DNA from: Anaeramoeba flamelloides | Taxonomy: Eukaryota > Metamonada > Anaeramoebidae | Assembly (NCBI GenBank): GCA_027625915.1 | Contig: JANTQA010000036.1 | Coordinates: 7,771,001 to 7,835,000 of the forward strand | Length of the DNA: 64,000 nucleotides | Reading direction: 5' to 3' | Part shown: positions 1 to 13,500 of the stretch, in pieces | How the letters are laid out: every line of letters begins with the position of its first letter | Position numbering within the stretch: position 1 is the stretch's first letter | Notes under the pieces: model-generated | Database searches by the model: none | The model's input: the letters and a program-made list of their open reading frames with translations, nothing else | Told to the model about the DNA's origin: nothing | Program-made: the position numbers and the translations under genes

Positions 1-511
1 TTTTTGCTTTGTGAGTATTGTAATTTATAAATAAGTGTTAACATTTCAATTATCGAAGTGGTTCTAATTTGGTAAAACTTTTTGAATTGATTAAATAAGT
101 TTTTTTTTTCACAAATCGAATTTTGGAATTTTAAAAATTTTGAATTGGGGTTTAGTACAAATTAGAAATTCATCTTCTTTCCCTAGCTTCAATTTGAACA
201 AATTGAAGTAAAATTAGAAAAAGAGATATAATTATTTATTTTATACTAAACTTGAGATTATAATCATTTATTCTTTCAAAAAAAATAAAAAAAAAATCAA
301 GCTCAAAAATATTCAAAACATTGAAGAAAAATCATATTTTCCAAATTTTTATTCATTTTTTTACTTTTTTGGTTTAATAATGAAACATTTTAAATTCAAG
401 AAATCATAATAATAATCAATAATATTTATATTATAATAAATCTAAATAAATAAAAAAAAAATTAAAATAAAATAATATCAATAAATGAATAATGGGTTGT
501 ATGTAAATAGA

Positions 512-3193
512 TTATCTAACTTTCAAACGAGCAGAAGTTTTGGCAAATAAAATTGTATCGTCTTCATATTTAAGACAACCTAGCATATAAGAAACACCAA
601 CCATTGCAGCGATCAGTGAAACAGAAATCCAAAATGTAATTTGATAATCGGCAATTTCATCTGCGGAAGGATACCCACCTTGCTCTTCTTTGATATAATT
701 TTTTTCTGTGTCGGGGTGGATTTCACGTTTTAATCGATCATCATTTGCACCATTACAAATGACATTTAAACCCTTTTCATTTTCATCAAAAAGTAATTGC
801 ATTTGATTACAAATATCGATAATTTGATCTTTTGATAAAAATCGTTTTAAATAGATATTTGGAAGAAGATTGTATGTTATTCGTGTGTTTGTAATGATTT
901 CTTTTTTAAAATTAGTGTTTAAAATACGTGTAACATCTTCTTTTTCAAGTTCTTTCATTTCGTTATCGTTAATAAAAATTAATTTAATTAAGGAATCTGA
1001 TCCGAAATTTGTTTTAAATTGTTCAACGATCTTTTAAATAAATATAGATAGATAGATAAATAATAATAGATAGTAATGACAATAAAAATAAAAATAAAAA
1101 ATCATTTGAATTGGGCATAGAAGTTAGAAAGACAGATTTTAGAAATAATTTGAGGTACATTTTTTCTATTGGGTTCGAATAAAGTTTGAAAGAAAAAAAA
1201 AATATTTTTATTCTAATATAATAAAAAAGAAATTTAAGAATATTATTAAAAAATTCGGTTTTAATTTTTTTTTTATTTTTCCATTAAATAAACCAAGTCT
1301 AAAGTGGCATAGCTGTTTTCAAAAAACGAGTGCAAAAAGTTTTTGAAAATGTTGCTCAAACTTTTTGATTCACTCTTTTGTGCAATTTGAATGACATTTT
1401 TTGAAACTTTTGTTTCTCACTTCTTTAAAATGAATTTAACCCTCCAATTGAATACCTTTTAATTATACTTTAAAAAAATTAGGGGATTATGCTTAAAATT
1501 ATTAATTTTCAAAATAGGTCAAATTCTCCATTTTTTCAAAAATAGTCAACTTTATATTATATTTATTGACTATTGGTATTTTAAAACCTTTTCTAGAAAG
1601 GGTAGGGTAGGTTAGAGTATGTTTAGGTGGTAAAAGTAGGCCAGGGTATCTTTTGATGGTATTTTAGAGGATTTAGGCAAGGGTTTGTAAAAAAAAAATA
1701 ATTAAGAAAGCAATTTAACTTAGTGTTGCTTGTTTAAAGAGTAAAAAAAATTTTCAATGATTGATAGATGGTTAGTGTTGAGTTTGTTAAATAGAAAAAT
1801 CACATATAATTGGTTAATGGTATCTTATCATTTGATCGATCAAAAATTGTTGGTGAAATTTCAACAAAATTTACCAATACATTTTTTGTTCTGCTGGTTT
1901 CATCTTTTTTTGAAATGTTGTATGAAAAATTTTTTTTCTTTTAATTCACAGCAAATAGTCGAATTCAAGTCCTTAAATTGTGAAAAATTATAAAATGTTT
2001 AATTGTTTTTTGAAAAATAATTTTTTGTGATCCTCTTTGCTAAAATGTAAAATCTTGGGATATGAGATAAAAATGAAAAATGCTCAAGGTTAACATAATT
2101 CTTATTTGACATATTGGTTGCCAGGATATTGTCTTGATCCAAATAAAACTTTTTCTGAATGCTCAAAAAAAGAAAATTCCATTCTTTTGATATTTTTTAC
2201 AGTTAAAAAAAAAAGAAAGAGGAAAAAATGAAAAGGGTTTACTTGTGGAATAATTATGTCTAACAATTGAAGGCTGGTTGAGTATTGTTCAGGTTGAGTT
2301 TTTAAATTTTCAATTGAAGCCAACGTTATGTACCATAATTGTCTATTTTCTTTAACATTTTCATTTTCAAATAAAAATTTATGAACCATCATAATTTCTG
2401 AAACGAATACTAATTGTTTGTGGTTATTCAAATCAAATTCAAAGGTAACTTCTGGTTCCTTCTCTGATTGATCTTCACTTAACAATTTAAATTGAATGTG
2501 GGAAGCTCTTTGGGATATTTTGGAATTTAATTGATTATTAAATAAATTTTTCTCATGGTATCCTTTGATAAATTGTTTAATTGATGGAACTGATCCTTCT
2601 GGTGCAATTTCAATGTCGTTTGTAATTATTTTTTGCTTTTCAGGTTGGACAAAAGCGAATTTGTCTTCCTTTGGGGATAATTTTTCAATTGTTTGTTCAT
2701 GGGGGAATGAGACACGAACAAATTCAAGTCTGGAACTTAAAGACACACAACGGTGATCATCTTCTTCATTTTGGAATGCTTTGTGTTTCACCAAATCAGT
2801 GTGGGTATCGACAAAGACAGGATCATGATTGATCCAATTTTTTGATTGGATTCCATGTTTTGAAGGTTTGTTATTTGTGAGTAGTGAAGCAAAAATTGAT
2901 AATGAGTCTGTTTGTTCATTGGAATGTAATTTCACTTCCTGTGTTTCACTTTTCAGCAAATGCAAATTGGGTGTTTTTTGGTTATCAATTTCCTCTCCAA
3001 AACCACTCGTAAGAAGTGTTAAGATGAGAGTAGACTCTTTAGTTTTGGCTGTAGTTAAATCGCTTGTTACATGAATTGTTTTTTTTGTCGTACTTTGTTC
3101 AAGATAAATGTCTCCATTCCGTGAGTGATCGCTTGTTGAGCTAACAACAAATAATAAAATGGTAACAACTAGACAAAAAATTCTTATATTCAT
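512..3193 (-). CDS. ATP6AP2: Renin-receptor-like V-ATPase accessory protein (ATP6AP2 family), 2 exons
   Basis: Join of exons 2243-3193 and 512-1030 (489 residues). The ATG at 3193 opens a signal peptide (MNIRIFCLVVTILLFVVSS). The GTAAAC donor at 2242 and the AG acceptor at 1031-1032 are both phase 0. The joined segment (LLDIIIPQ then IVEQFKTNFGSDSLIKLIFI) resembles the conserved juxtamembrane luminal region of renin receptor. The C-terminus has a transmembrane segment at about residues 448-470 (ITFWISVSLIAAMVG), preceded by YPSADEIADYQ, and a short basic tail ending in SARLKVR, as in plant and protist homologues. In animals this protein helps assemble the V-ATPase V0 sector in the ER and Golgi. 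At 489 residues it is longer than the human protein (about 350); the extra length is a divergent luminal region at residues 25-220. The 1.2 kb intron holds a copy of repeat family R. The family call rests on the C-terminal half. Confidence 0.72.
1755..1930 (-). repeat. Repeat family R, partial copy in the ATP6AP2 intron
   Basis: The reverse complement shares long blocks with copies at 12150-12565, 35380-35940, 49845-50225 and 55290-55810. Examples are the runs around TTGTTGATCGATCAAATGAT and GAAATTTCACCAACAATTGT. It contains no conserved reading frame. Confidence 0.75.
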
Positions 3194-3371
3194 CTTGTTT
3201 TGAATAAGAATAAAATGAAAAAGATGAAAAAACTAAAAAATGAGAACTATTCATTAACAAAAATTAAATCGAGATCAATATAATCATATTGAGATCATAT
3301 TGTTGTATAGCCATTTTAAAAAAGAGTGATCAAAAAGATTTTCAAAAGTATCTTAATACAAGACGACAAAA

Positions 3372-3925
3372 TTAAGGTTTACAATCCCTGAAATTTTTAT
3401 AAAGATTATCTTGTGTGGGTTAAATGGCTTATTAATTTGGTATTTATCTGATCGAGCTTGCTTTTGGTATGGGCTTTTAATAGATGTTCAAAATGATAAT
3501 TTTTGACAATTTATTTTTTTTTTCCGAAATCCAAATTGAAAAGTGAAAGAATTATACATTGGAAGTAAAGTTATAAAAAAATGTGGTTTGTGGGTTTTTG
3601 ATAGAAATTTTAAAATATTTTTGGTTTTGTTTAGAGCTTTTAAAAAAATTTTTTTATTTGGTCAATTTACAAAAAAGTAAATCAAATTTTTCTTCTTCAA
3701 CCCAAAAATCAAAATTTTTTCTTAATTACCCTTCAAGCTATTAATCTTAAATTATTCAATTCGGATTTTGTGATAAAAAAAATAAACGGTCAAAAATTGC
3801 CATTTTGAATATCTATTAAAACCCATACCAAGGGTAAGATAGATCAGATAAGAACCAAATTAACGAGTCACTCACACCCAACTCAACATTATCTTTTTTC
3901 AAATTTCAGGGATTGTAAACCTTAA
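3372..3925. mobile_element. TTAA-flanked inverted-repeat element P1 (554 bp)
   Basis: TTAA at 3372-3375 and again at 3922-3925 bounds inverted ends reading GGTTTACAATCCCTGAAAT. The two arms (about 3376-3545 and 3760-3921) pair imperfectly over roughly 160 bp. There is no coding capacity. TTAA duplications are typical of piggyBac-type transposition, so this could be a non-autonomous relative, but the terminal sequence is not the usual piggyBac CCC start. Confidence 0.75.
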
Positions 3926-5930
3926 ATAGACTTATTTTTTGGTAAATGTTATAAACTTAGTTTAGGTTAATCGTTTTAAAAATGAAGATATTTAAAGATC
4001 GTATATAAAAGTTCTAAAAAATAAACAATAGAAAAAAAAAGATTTGGAAAACTTTATTTTAAAAAATATTACTCATGCCATAACTTTGAAAATTTTGTAT
4101 TTTTGAAATACACTCATATAATAAACATAATTTTTCATAACAATTTTGTAAAAGGTTTATAATTTTAATAGATATTAATGGAAATTTAAAAAAAATATTA
4201 ATGTTTTTCAGCAATATTTTTTTCATTTTTAATTGTAAAATTTTTATGAAATTTTTATTTGACTTTATAGAGAGTTTATTTGAATATATTTTTTTTCATA
4301 GTCTCAATGGAATCATATTTTTCTATTTTAATACAAAAGGAAATATTTCTTACAAAATATGTCTAAATTAAATTCTAAAAATGATTTTTTTTCTGTTGTA
4401 CTTAATATTTTTAATTATTTTTTTTTTTTGATTGAGGTCAAGTATTTTCCCTATTTTTTTCTGAAAATTGTTTTAATAGTTATTATTTTTTCTTACATAA
4501 GGTTTAATATAAAGTTGTAATAAATTTCAAAAAAAAAAAAATACACCAAAAATAGGTGTTTTTTTCAAAAGTCGAAAATTTTGAGAAAGGATGTATTCAA
4601 ATCTTCACTAGTTTGTTAGTTATATTTTCTTAATGATATAAAATTATCATAACTTTGAAAAAATAATTTATTTAAGACGTATAAATGAAATTTGATTTGA
4701 TGTTTTGGCTAACTTTACTTTTCAGAATTTATTTTTTCCTTGTCGTAATTTGAAATAATAAATTGAAAAAAAAATCTTAATTCTTTATTAAAACAAGACA
4801 AATAATTATTCATTTTTATTAATAATTTACTTTTTTTTTCAAAATTTATACAATAATAAAAAAAAGTTTTTTATAACATGTTATAAACATGTTTTAAATG
4901 TATGATAAATGTTTGGAATGTTAGAAAATTTTCTAATAAAAACTTTTATAAGATAAATGTTTGTTATAAAATGTGTAATAAAATTTGAAATATGTTCCAA
5001 ACACGTTATACAAATATTTTTGTTCAAAAAATATTGAAGAATCATTATAAAAAAGTTCGTTCTAAAAATGATATATAGATGTTATAAAAAAATTGTTTAG
5101 AGATAAAGGCATTATATTTTAAAAAGTAAAAAAATAAAATTCCAAAAACAAAAAAAAAGATAATAGTAATTTATGAAAAGTGTATTAGAAATTTTTTTTT
5201 TTCAGAATTTTCACAAAAAAAAGTTTACAAGAATCTTTTTTGACTAATTCTCTAATTTAGTTAAAATAACATTACATTGCCTCAACTTTTTTCAATGATC
5301 ATTCCTATTGTAAGAGATCTTTTTTTTCCAACTGGACTTTCTTCAAATTCAAATAAATTTTTTTTAAAAAAAACAAGTAAATTAAAAGAAAAAAAATCAT
5401 AATAAATTTCAGAACAAATGGAAAACCAACAAAAAAAAGAAAAAGAAAAATTGATAAAATAATAATTTGATGAAATTAAGAAAATATGATTCTACTTTAA
5501 AAAGGAAAATATTTTTTTGATAATAATCTGAGTTAAAACCCTTCAAAGCCAATTCCCTCAATGTAATTATTAATTATATCATAATTTTCTCCAAAAAAAA
5601 TTCTAACACGGAAATTGTAACTGTACTGAAAAAAAATAATTATGTATATATCTTAATTTCAAAAAATGAATTAATTTTATTTTAAAATATATTTATTTAA
5701 CTTAATTTGAATAAAATCATATAAATATACACAATTATTTTTCATTATTTCAAAAATATCGATAATAATGTCATTTTTAAATATTAAATTACATACATAA
5801 GCGATATTAAAATATCATAAATCGATTTTCAATTATTTTTTCAAGGGGTGAACATTGGTAATTATGTTTTTCTTTTTATTTATTTTTTTTTTTCATTCAA
5901 AAGGTTAGTCTCAAAAAAAAATTTTGATTA
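3926..5930. other. Intergenic, very AT-rich, no gene seen
   Basis: Homopolymer-rich sequence with no supported reading frame, splice signal cluster or structured RNA that I can recognise. Confidence 0.5.
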
Positions 5931-6127
5931 CAGTCAGTTTCACTTTTAAGGCACAAACTTTCAACGAAATTTAAGGCACAAAAAAATCTCAAATTAAGAC
6001 ACAAAATTCAGTTTTTTTTTTTTTACAATTTATTTTTGCTCGGATTTGAATTTTGTGCTTTAATTTGAGATTATTTTTGTAGTTTAAATTTCGTCGGAAG
6101 TTTGTACCTTATAGGTGAACCTTACTG
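5931..6127. mobile_element. TA-flanked palindromic MITE M1, copy 1 (197 bp)
   Basis: Flanked by TA on both sides, with ends CAGTCAGTTTCACTTTTAAGG and the inverted GGTGAACCTTACTG. It is nearly one long hairpin containing the repeated word AAGGCACAAA. TA duplication with CAGT termini is typical of Tc1/mariner-derived MITEs. A second copy lies at 45653-45850. Confidence 0.8.
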
Positions 6128-7585
6128 TAGAATATATAATTTATAACTGTATTTTATAGTTTTAAAAAATATTTGTATGATTATCATATTGATGGTTTTT
6201 TTTTGAAATTGATCGTGCATTTTATTCACCAAAAATAGTGCAATTTTTTTTATAACTTTAGCATTTTTTGGAAATATTTTAATGGAACATATTTTGAAAT
6301 AAATATACCTTAGTCGTTGATTCAATTGTTATTAATATTTTACTTAATTTGATAGAATCAGTTTACAAATTTATCAATACTACCACTACAAAATATTATT
6401 TTTTATGAATTGATAAAAAATGTTCCAGGTTTTTTGGAAATACATCATATATATATATTCTTTAGATTTCAAATATAACAAATTATTAGGATGTTTTGAT
6501 AATTTGTTTTTTAATTACAATCAAAATCTAGAAGATTGATATCTTCAAAAATATCCAAAGATAAAATTTAATCTCAAAAAAAATATTGTAACTTTTTTTA
6601 AAATCAGCATTACTGATTTATATTCCAATACTTTCATTGAAAAAATGTTTAAATAGATGGTTTTATGAGAATAAAAGTTATTTATTTTATCTGAAATTTA
6701 AGACCATCAATTGTCTTATTTTTTTTTAGTATTTATAAAAAAATTATTTCTTCAATTTACCAAGTCTAAAAAGAAAAGAAAATCAAAATTTAAAAAAAAA
6801 ATAAAAAAAAATGATCCTGATCAAAAAATTTGAAAAAGTAAAATAAAAATTTGACAAATTAGAAAATTAATTTTTTAACTAATCAGATAAATTCGTTTTA
6901 ATAATAATCTGAGATAAAACTTATCACAACCACTTATAACAACTGGTTAAGAGAGTTTAAAATTTTGAAAAGATATTTTATATCTAAAAGAAAGTTTTAT
7001 TTCAATTTAACTATTGGTGAATGATAAATAAAATAAATATCCTTTATATATATTTCCAATAAAAAATTTAGAAATTTTGAAACTATCCTATATTATCTAT
7101 TGTTTTTTTTTTTTTTTTTAGACAAGTATTTAAACAAAAAATTGTATAAATTCTATGATTATTTATCAAATTTTAAAAAAAAAAAAAAAAAAACTTTCCG
7201 AGAGTTTGAGTCAAGAAGATCTATTGATCTTCCAAAACAAAAAAAAAAAATCTAAGTATTGCTTTTTAAACAGCAATTTTGGGTTAATTTTTGTTTTCGT
7301 TTAATAAATCTATTGCTTTTCAAAACTAAAAAAAAAATTACAAAAAAAAAAAATAATAATAATTAACTTTTGTAGACAAAATTAGCATCAATATAGAATA
7401 TTAAAATCGAAAAACAAAAAAAATACTTTTTTTTCAAACAATAATTAATTCTATTATTTTTTTATAGATAAAAAGGAAAAAAGTTGTAACCCAAAAAATG
7501 AAAGGTCATGATTAAAAGTAAAAAAAAAAAAAATTTTAATTTTAAAGAAAAAACCAAAAATTAGGAGTTGTTAAATAAAAATGAA
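6128..7585. other. Intergenic, 3' side of the RasGEF gene
   Basis: AT-rich with long A/T tracts. No supported gene. A 67-codon minus-strand frame at 6122-6325 begins inside MITE M1 and is lysine- and isoleucine-rich noise. Confidence 0.5.
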
Positions 7586-10500
7586 TTATTTAATATCCTC
7601 TCTTTTAGCTTTTCGGGGTTCATATAATAATGATTTTTTATAGAGGTTTGATTCAGTATCAAAATCCAATTTTCCAAGAAGCGATTGAATTTGGTGAATT
7701 GATTGGAAAGAATAAGGTTGCGATTGGTATCGTTGTATCTCTTCGATGACTGCATAGACCAACCTTCTTTTAGAGAAATTTATCAATTTCTCGATTTTGT
7801 CTGGATTACCATCTTCAATAAATGTCAAATCTGTTAAATATACCCCCAGATAAGGTACACATGGTGGATTTGCATTATGAAGTAATTTCCTGTATTGTTT
7901 ATATGATTGGTCAGAAGCCATTTCAATTTCGAATTTGTTTTTTAATTCAATAATTCTTGTACTACATTCTTGAAATGTATATTTCAATCTATGGATAGAC
8001 GAACAGTTTAACCCAGAAAAGATGGTTATTAAGGAATTGAAATTATTTAAATTTCGAAGGTGTTGTGCTACATTGATAAAATAAGTTACACAATTTGTTC
8101 TTTTTCTTACTCGATAAAACTTTAAAATTTCTGTTGCGATCCAACATGATAAATTGTTGAATTGTTGGATAAATGTTAACACGTTTGGTGACCTATGCTT
8201 ATATTTTGCTTTGCTCCAAGATAAATTTAATAATTCAGTTATCTATGAGAAATTTTTTTTTTTTTTTAATATGATAAATAATAAAATAAAATAATTAACA
8301 ATTTTTCTTTTAAAATTTTCTTTTTTCTTCAAGTTACGATCATGAAAAAATTTTTTGAAAAAAAAAAATAAACATTTGCTAATTTTTCACTTTTTGATAA
8401 CTTCATCTAGAACAAAAACTATTGGCTCATAAAATATCTTTGATCAAAAATGATTTTTCAAGATATTTTACACTTTAAGTTGGAAAATGCAATTTTTTAT
8501 GTTCTATTAAGATTTTTTTCAAATTTAATAGTAAAAAATTTGAATATTTTTTCCCCAGTTAAGAGGATTTAAAATATATTCCTTTAAAAGTATTTTAAAT
8601 ATAAAAAATATCTTTCAAAAGGGGATTCAATTATTTGGACTATTAAAGAATTATTAATTGTTATAAATTGGAAAAATATTTTTTCTTTTTAATCGTCTTT
8701 AGGTTTTTTTTATTTGATTTGTAAAATAAAAAGAAAATTTTTGAAATCTTCATTTTTATTTCTTAATTTAAAAAAAAAATGCCCTTAAGTTTTCTTGAGT
8801 TTTCTGCTTATTTGGAAAATCTATTGATTTTCGTTAGGTTTTTATGAGTTTTCTATTTATTTGGAAAATCAATAGATTTTCGTAAGGTTTTTTTTTACTT
8901 TTTGAAATAAACAAAAAATTTTAATAAATTTTCTGTTTATTTCAAAAAGTAAAAAAAACCTAGAACACTTCACAAATAAAATATAAAACCTCAAAAAAAC
9001 CTAGAACACTTAATAAATAAAATATAAAACTCAAGAAAACCGATGTTAGGTTTTCCAGAATTTAAAAGAATTGAGGAAAATCAAAGATTTTACTATGTTC
9101 TTTTGAATTATGGAAAACCTAAGCACTTAACGGCACTCTACGGACACTTTTCGTTAGGTTTTTTTTAATTTTTGTAATAAACTGAAAATTAATAAATTTC
9201 GTTTTTATTCCAAAAAGTTAAAAAAAACTGCCGTTAGCTTTTCCAGAATTTAAAAGAATTGAGCAAAATCTTTGATTTTTCTTTATTCTTTTGAATTCTG
9301 GAAAATCTAGGCGCTTGACGGGCACTTTCATTAGGTTTTTCAGAATTTAAAAGAATGGGGAAAAATCAAAGTTTTTACTCAATTCTTTTGAATTCTTGAA
9401 AATCTTATGGCACCTTTCGTTAGGTTTTCCAGAATTTAAAAGAATCGAATAAAATTTATGGATTTTTCTCAATTCCTTTGAATCTAGGTACTCTACGGAC
9501 ACGTCAATAATTATCACAATGGTTTTTTTTTTTCTGTATTTCAGTTTTATTAGATGAGCACAACATTTTCAAAACTATTAGTTATTATATATCAAATTTA
9601 ATATCCCCAAGTTGAATTAAACAAAATTTAATGTTGAATTTATTTAAAAAAAAAAATACCCGAAAAATACTCTTTTTTTCTCGAATATAGTGACTTTTAA
9701 AAAAAGTTGATTATCCGAACAATAATAAATTAAACAGCCTCAAGAATTTGAAGTTCTGAAATTTTGATTATATTGCGAATAAACGTTATTGTTAATGAGG
9801 TTAATGAAAGTAGTGGTTTTGTCTAACTTTTATTTTTCAATTTTATCTTTTCATACTAGTGTTTGGCAACTTTATCTAACTGTTTTTTTTTTTTTGTATT
9901 TTTTCAATAAAATATTGTTTGAACATATAAAATTGTCAAATAATCTCGATTTTATGTTTTTTTTTTCTTTGAAAAAATACAATTAAATGTATTATATATT
10001 AACTATTTTGAAATATTTTTGAACCAGTTATAATTTGGGAAATGTTATTCCAAAAGTTGATATGCATTTATTTTTTCTTGTATTTTGTTTTTATAATTTG
10101 TTAAAAAATATATAAATTAAATTTATGTCATTTTCAAAGAGATAATTATACCCAAAATATAATCTTTTATTCTTTTAAATACCTGATTAAAGAATGATTA
10201 TTTAAAAAAAAAAAAAAAAAAACTAATGTTTTTTCTTTGATTTATTAAACGTGTCGTAAGTATTAGAAAGGGAATTATTCGAAATATGTACGTTTGGTCT
10301 ATTAGTTATTATGGATTTTTTTCAGATTTTTTTTTTTAGATTTATAAAAAGAAAGATTAAAGGAAAGGAAACTTACACCTATTTTAGAATATATATTATA
10401 ATCGTACAAAGTAATTTGTCTTGCTATTTCTTCTTCTGCAACATCAAAAAGGCTCAATTCGGGGGAAAAAATATTTTTTGGTACAATTGGGTCTGGCAAT

Positions 10501-13500
10501 TTTTCATTATATTTTATAATTTTTATTTCGTTCGATTTACATGTATATTTTTTAATTTTTGTCACAAGTTGTTCGGCGATTGGGGGCATTTCTTCAGCTA
10601 CATCTGTGGTAAAAAATGTATGAAGTTTCTGAATTATTTTTTGATCAGGGTTTGTCAAATATTTGTCAATCCAAATTTTGATGACATTTATGACTCTAAT
10701 AATTACTTTTCTTTTTTGGATTTTGTATTGATCAATAGTTTTATCCTTTGATCGAGGTACATGGAATCTTTGAATTAATTTCGTTAAAAACATTTCAGAG
10801 GTCGTAAAGGAAAGGTATGTCAGTAAAAATGTATGTAAAAATTTACTATCTACACCGGACTCATTAGTTAAGCTTTCTACTAATTTATTTAACGTTGCAG
10901 CTTTAATTGTTTTCCCATCCTTTTCAGAATATTTGATATAATCCTTACCATTTGGTTCTTCCCAGATGTTTGCATATTTTTCCACTTTGTCTTCATTATA
11001 TTCATTCTGTACTAATCTATTTATTTGTTATTGAATATTATTTATTGGGTTAGAATTTTTTTAAATTTTAATTTTAATTTAATATTGAGCTGGAAAAAAG
11101 AAGGAAGATTCACAATTATTATTTTAAGTTTTAAACCTAAATAGTGTTACCAGATATCTATTTCTATTTTTTTTTTTTTTTTTTTTCTTCTTTCTTTTTT
11201 TTTACTAGTGAATTTATTAGAAGGTAACTGCTGTAAAAAAAAGTAAGCAATAAAAGTTTTAATAGATGTTAATTGTTTGTGTGATTCAATATTTTAATCA
11301 ATATTAATAACATTTTTTTAAAATAACCATATTAAATGTTTTATTTTTATTAATTTAGATTCTTTTTTATTATTTTGTTAACAAAATATTCTTTTTTAGT
11401 TTTATTTGGAAGGTGGTAAAATATTGAACATTTGCCCATCAATAATATGAAATGAGTGGGCATTGTGTGCTCTTAAATATCGATTTTGTAATGGTTTATT
11501 CATATCAAAAAAGTCCAAAAAACTTTTAATAATATAAATCTAGTATTTTAGGAGAAAATCTTGCATATATTGCTAAAAACCACTAATTTATCAAACAAAA
11601 TTTTACAAATTTTGAATTTTTTGAATATTCAAAAAACCGGGCCTGTTAAAGAATTTAGACAAACTTCATTATAAATGGCTAATGATTTCTGGGTAAATTT
11701 TGTCAGAGAATTCTAAATTTAACAATCGCTTTAATAATATCTTCCATTTAAATCAGTAATATGTGAAACGTGTGTTGCCTCTTTGATAGGGCAAAAATAA
11801 TATATATATATATATATAACTACATTAAAAGATATTTAAGTGAAAATAATTTTTTTCTCCAAATTATCTTTTTTTTGCAGATTATTGTTATTTTTTAAAA
11901 GATTTAGTTTTTGGTTTCAATTAAAAATGTTCTTTTTTTGAGGAATTAACATAGCCTAACATACTTCTAAAAATAAAATATGTCATTATTGAATGTAAAT
12001 CATAATAATTTCACATGTTTAAATGTCTCTAAAAATCTATTTGTAAAATAAACTCTTCTAAAAATTTGTAAACACTTAAAATCAAAAATCTGAAAAAAAA
12101 ATCTCAATTTTACCAATATTTTTTAAAACTTGATAATAAATCAGGTTTGTGTTAAATGGTATTAATGTTTTGATACGTAACTATTTTTTATACCAAATAA
12201 AAGAAAATAAAAATAAAACAAAAAAAAAAAATCGGTGTGTCCAAAATGATGAAATGAGGAAAATATAAAATTGTATTGATTAATTTGGTGAAATATCACC
12301 AACAATTATTGATGAGTCAACATTTAAGATATCATCAGCTAAATATATGTAATTTCCGATTTTACTAAATTCAACTCTTACCTTATATTAATATTTGGCA
12401 AAAAAGGGTCTCAATCGAAGGAATAAGAATACATATCTGGGAAACAGAAATTAAAACATAACAGAAAAAGAATAAAAAATGAAATAGTTTATAAATTCAA
12501 AATTATTTCAAAATTGAATTTAAAGTGGTATTGTTATTCTTTCAACTGTTTTAACTAAGGTATTTCCAAAAAAGTGGGCAATTTTTTTTTTACATTTCAT
12601 AAAAAATCATCTTTGTTAGCGAAAGTATTCATTAATTGAGATTACCAAATTAAGTTTAATAATAATACCAATTGAATAAATGTCTAAGGTATTTATTTCC
12701 AAATATATTGGATGAAATATTTCCAAAAAATTAAAAAAAAAATAGTACTTTTTTTGGTGAAAACAATGTAGGACCAATTTCAATTAAAAACTGGAAATAT
12801 AGAAAGGGTACAGATGCCTTTTTAAACAATAAAATGCAGTTATATATTTTTCAATTCTATTTGAAATTTTTATTGAAATTAAACAAGTTATGAAAACGGG
12901 TTTTTCAATCAAAAAGAAAATAATAAACACTAATTTTCACTCCTAAAAAATATCAGATAAAATTGAGATTGGAAAGTTTAATATCTTTTATTTATGTAAT
13001 ACAAATAATAAGAAACAAATTGAATTATTACCAAGAATCAATTAAGGTTTTTCCATGATTTTGTATGTTTAAAGTCTTTTTTAAAGATTGAGTTTAAAAG
13101 ATATATTTTAAAATAAATTTTCCCCTTCTTATTGGAAACAACTTAGGTCCAAATTTTTGAAATTTAGTTTAACACAAAAATATGCCCATCAATTAAATTA
13201 ATCTTTTTATTAGTAAAAAAACACAAAAAATTTCAGAAAAAAATTTTCATTTCACCACAAATTTAAAGGATGAATTATCAATTTTAAGACTTCAAAGTTT
13301 CAAAATATCTTTCTTAAATTTATCTTTCAAAATGTAGAGTAGTTGTTTAACAATTCAAGTGTTTTAAAAAATTAAACAATTAACGAAGGATTATTTTAAT
13401 AAAAGATTTTCATATATTGTAAAACTATTGATGTTACAACTGGCTTTATAAAAAGAATACAAAAATAAACATTATTTTGTTTTATGTTGATGACTACTGA

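Noticed and set aside
1161-1175. GGTTCGAATAA, resembling a tRNA B box
   Set aside because: No A box or acceptor stem at the right distance. The same holds for a similar word at 24436, and no tRNA could be folded.
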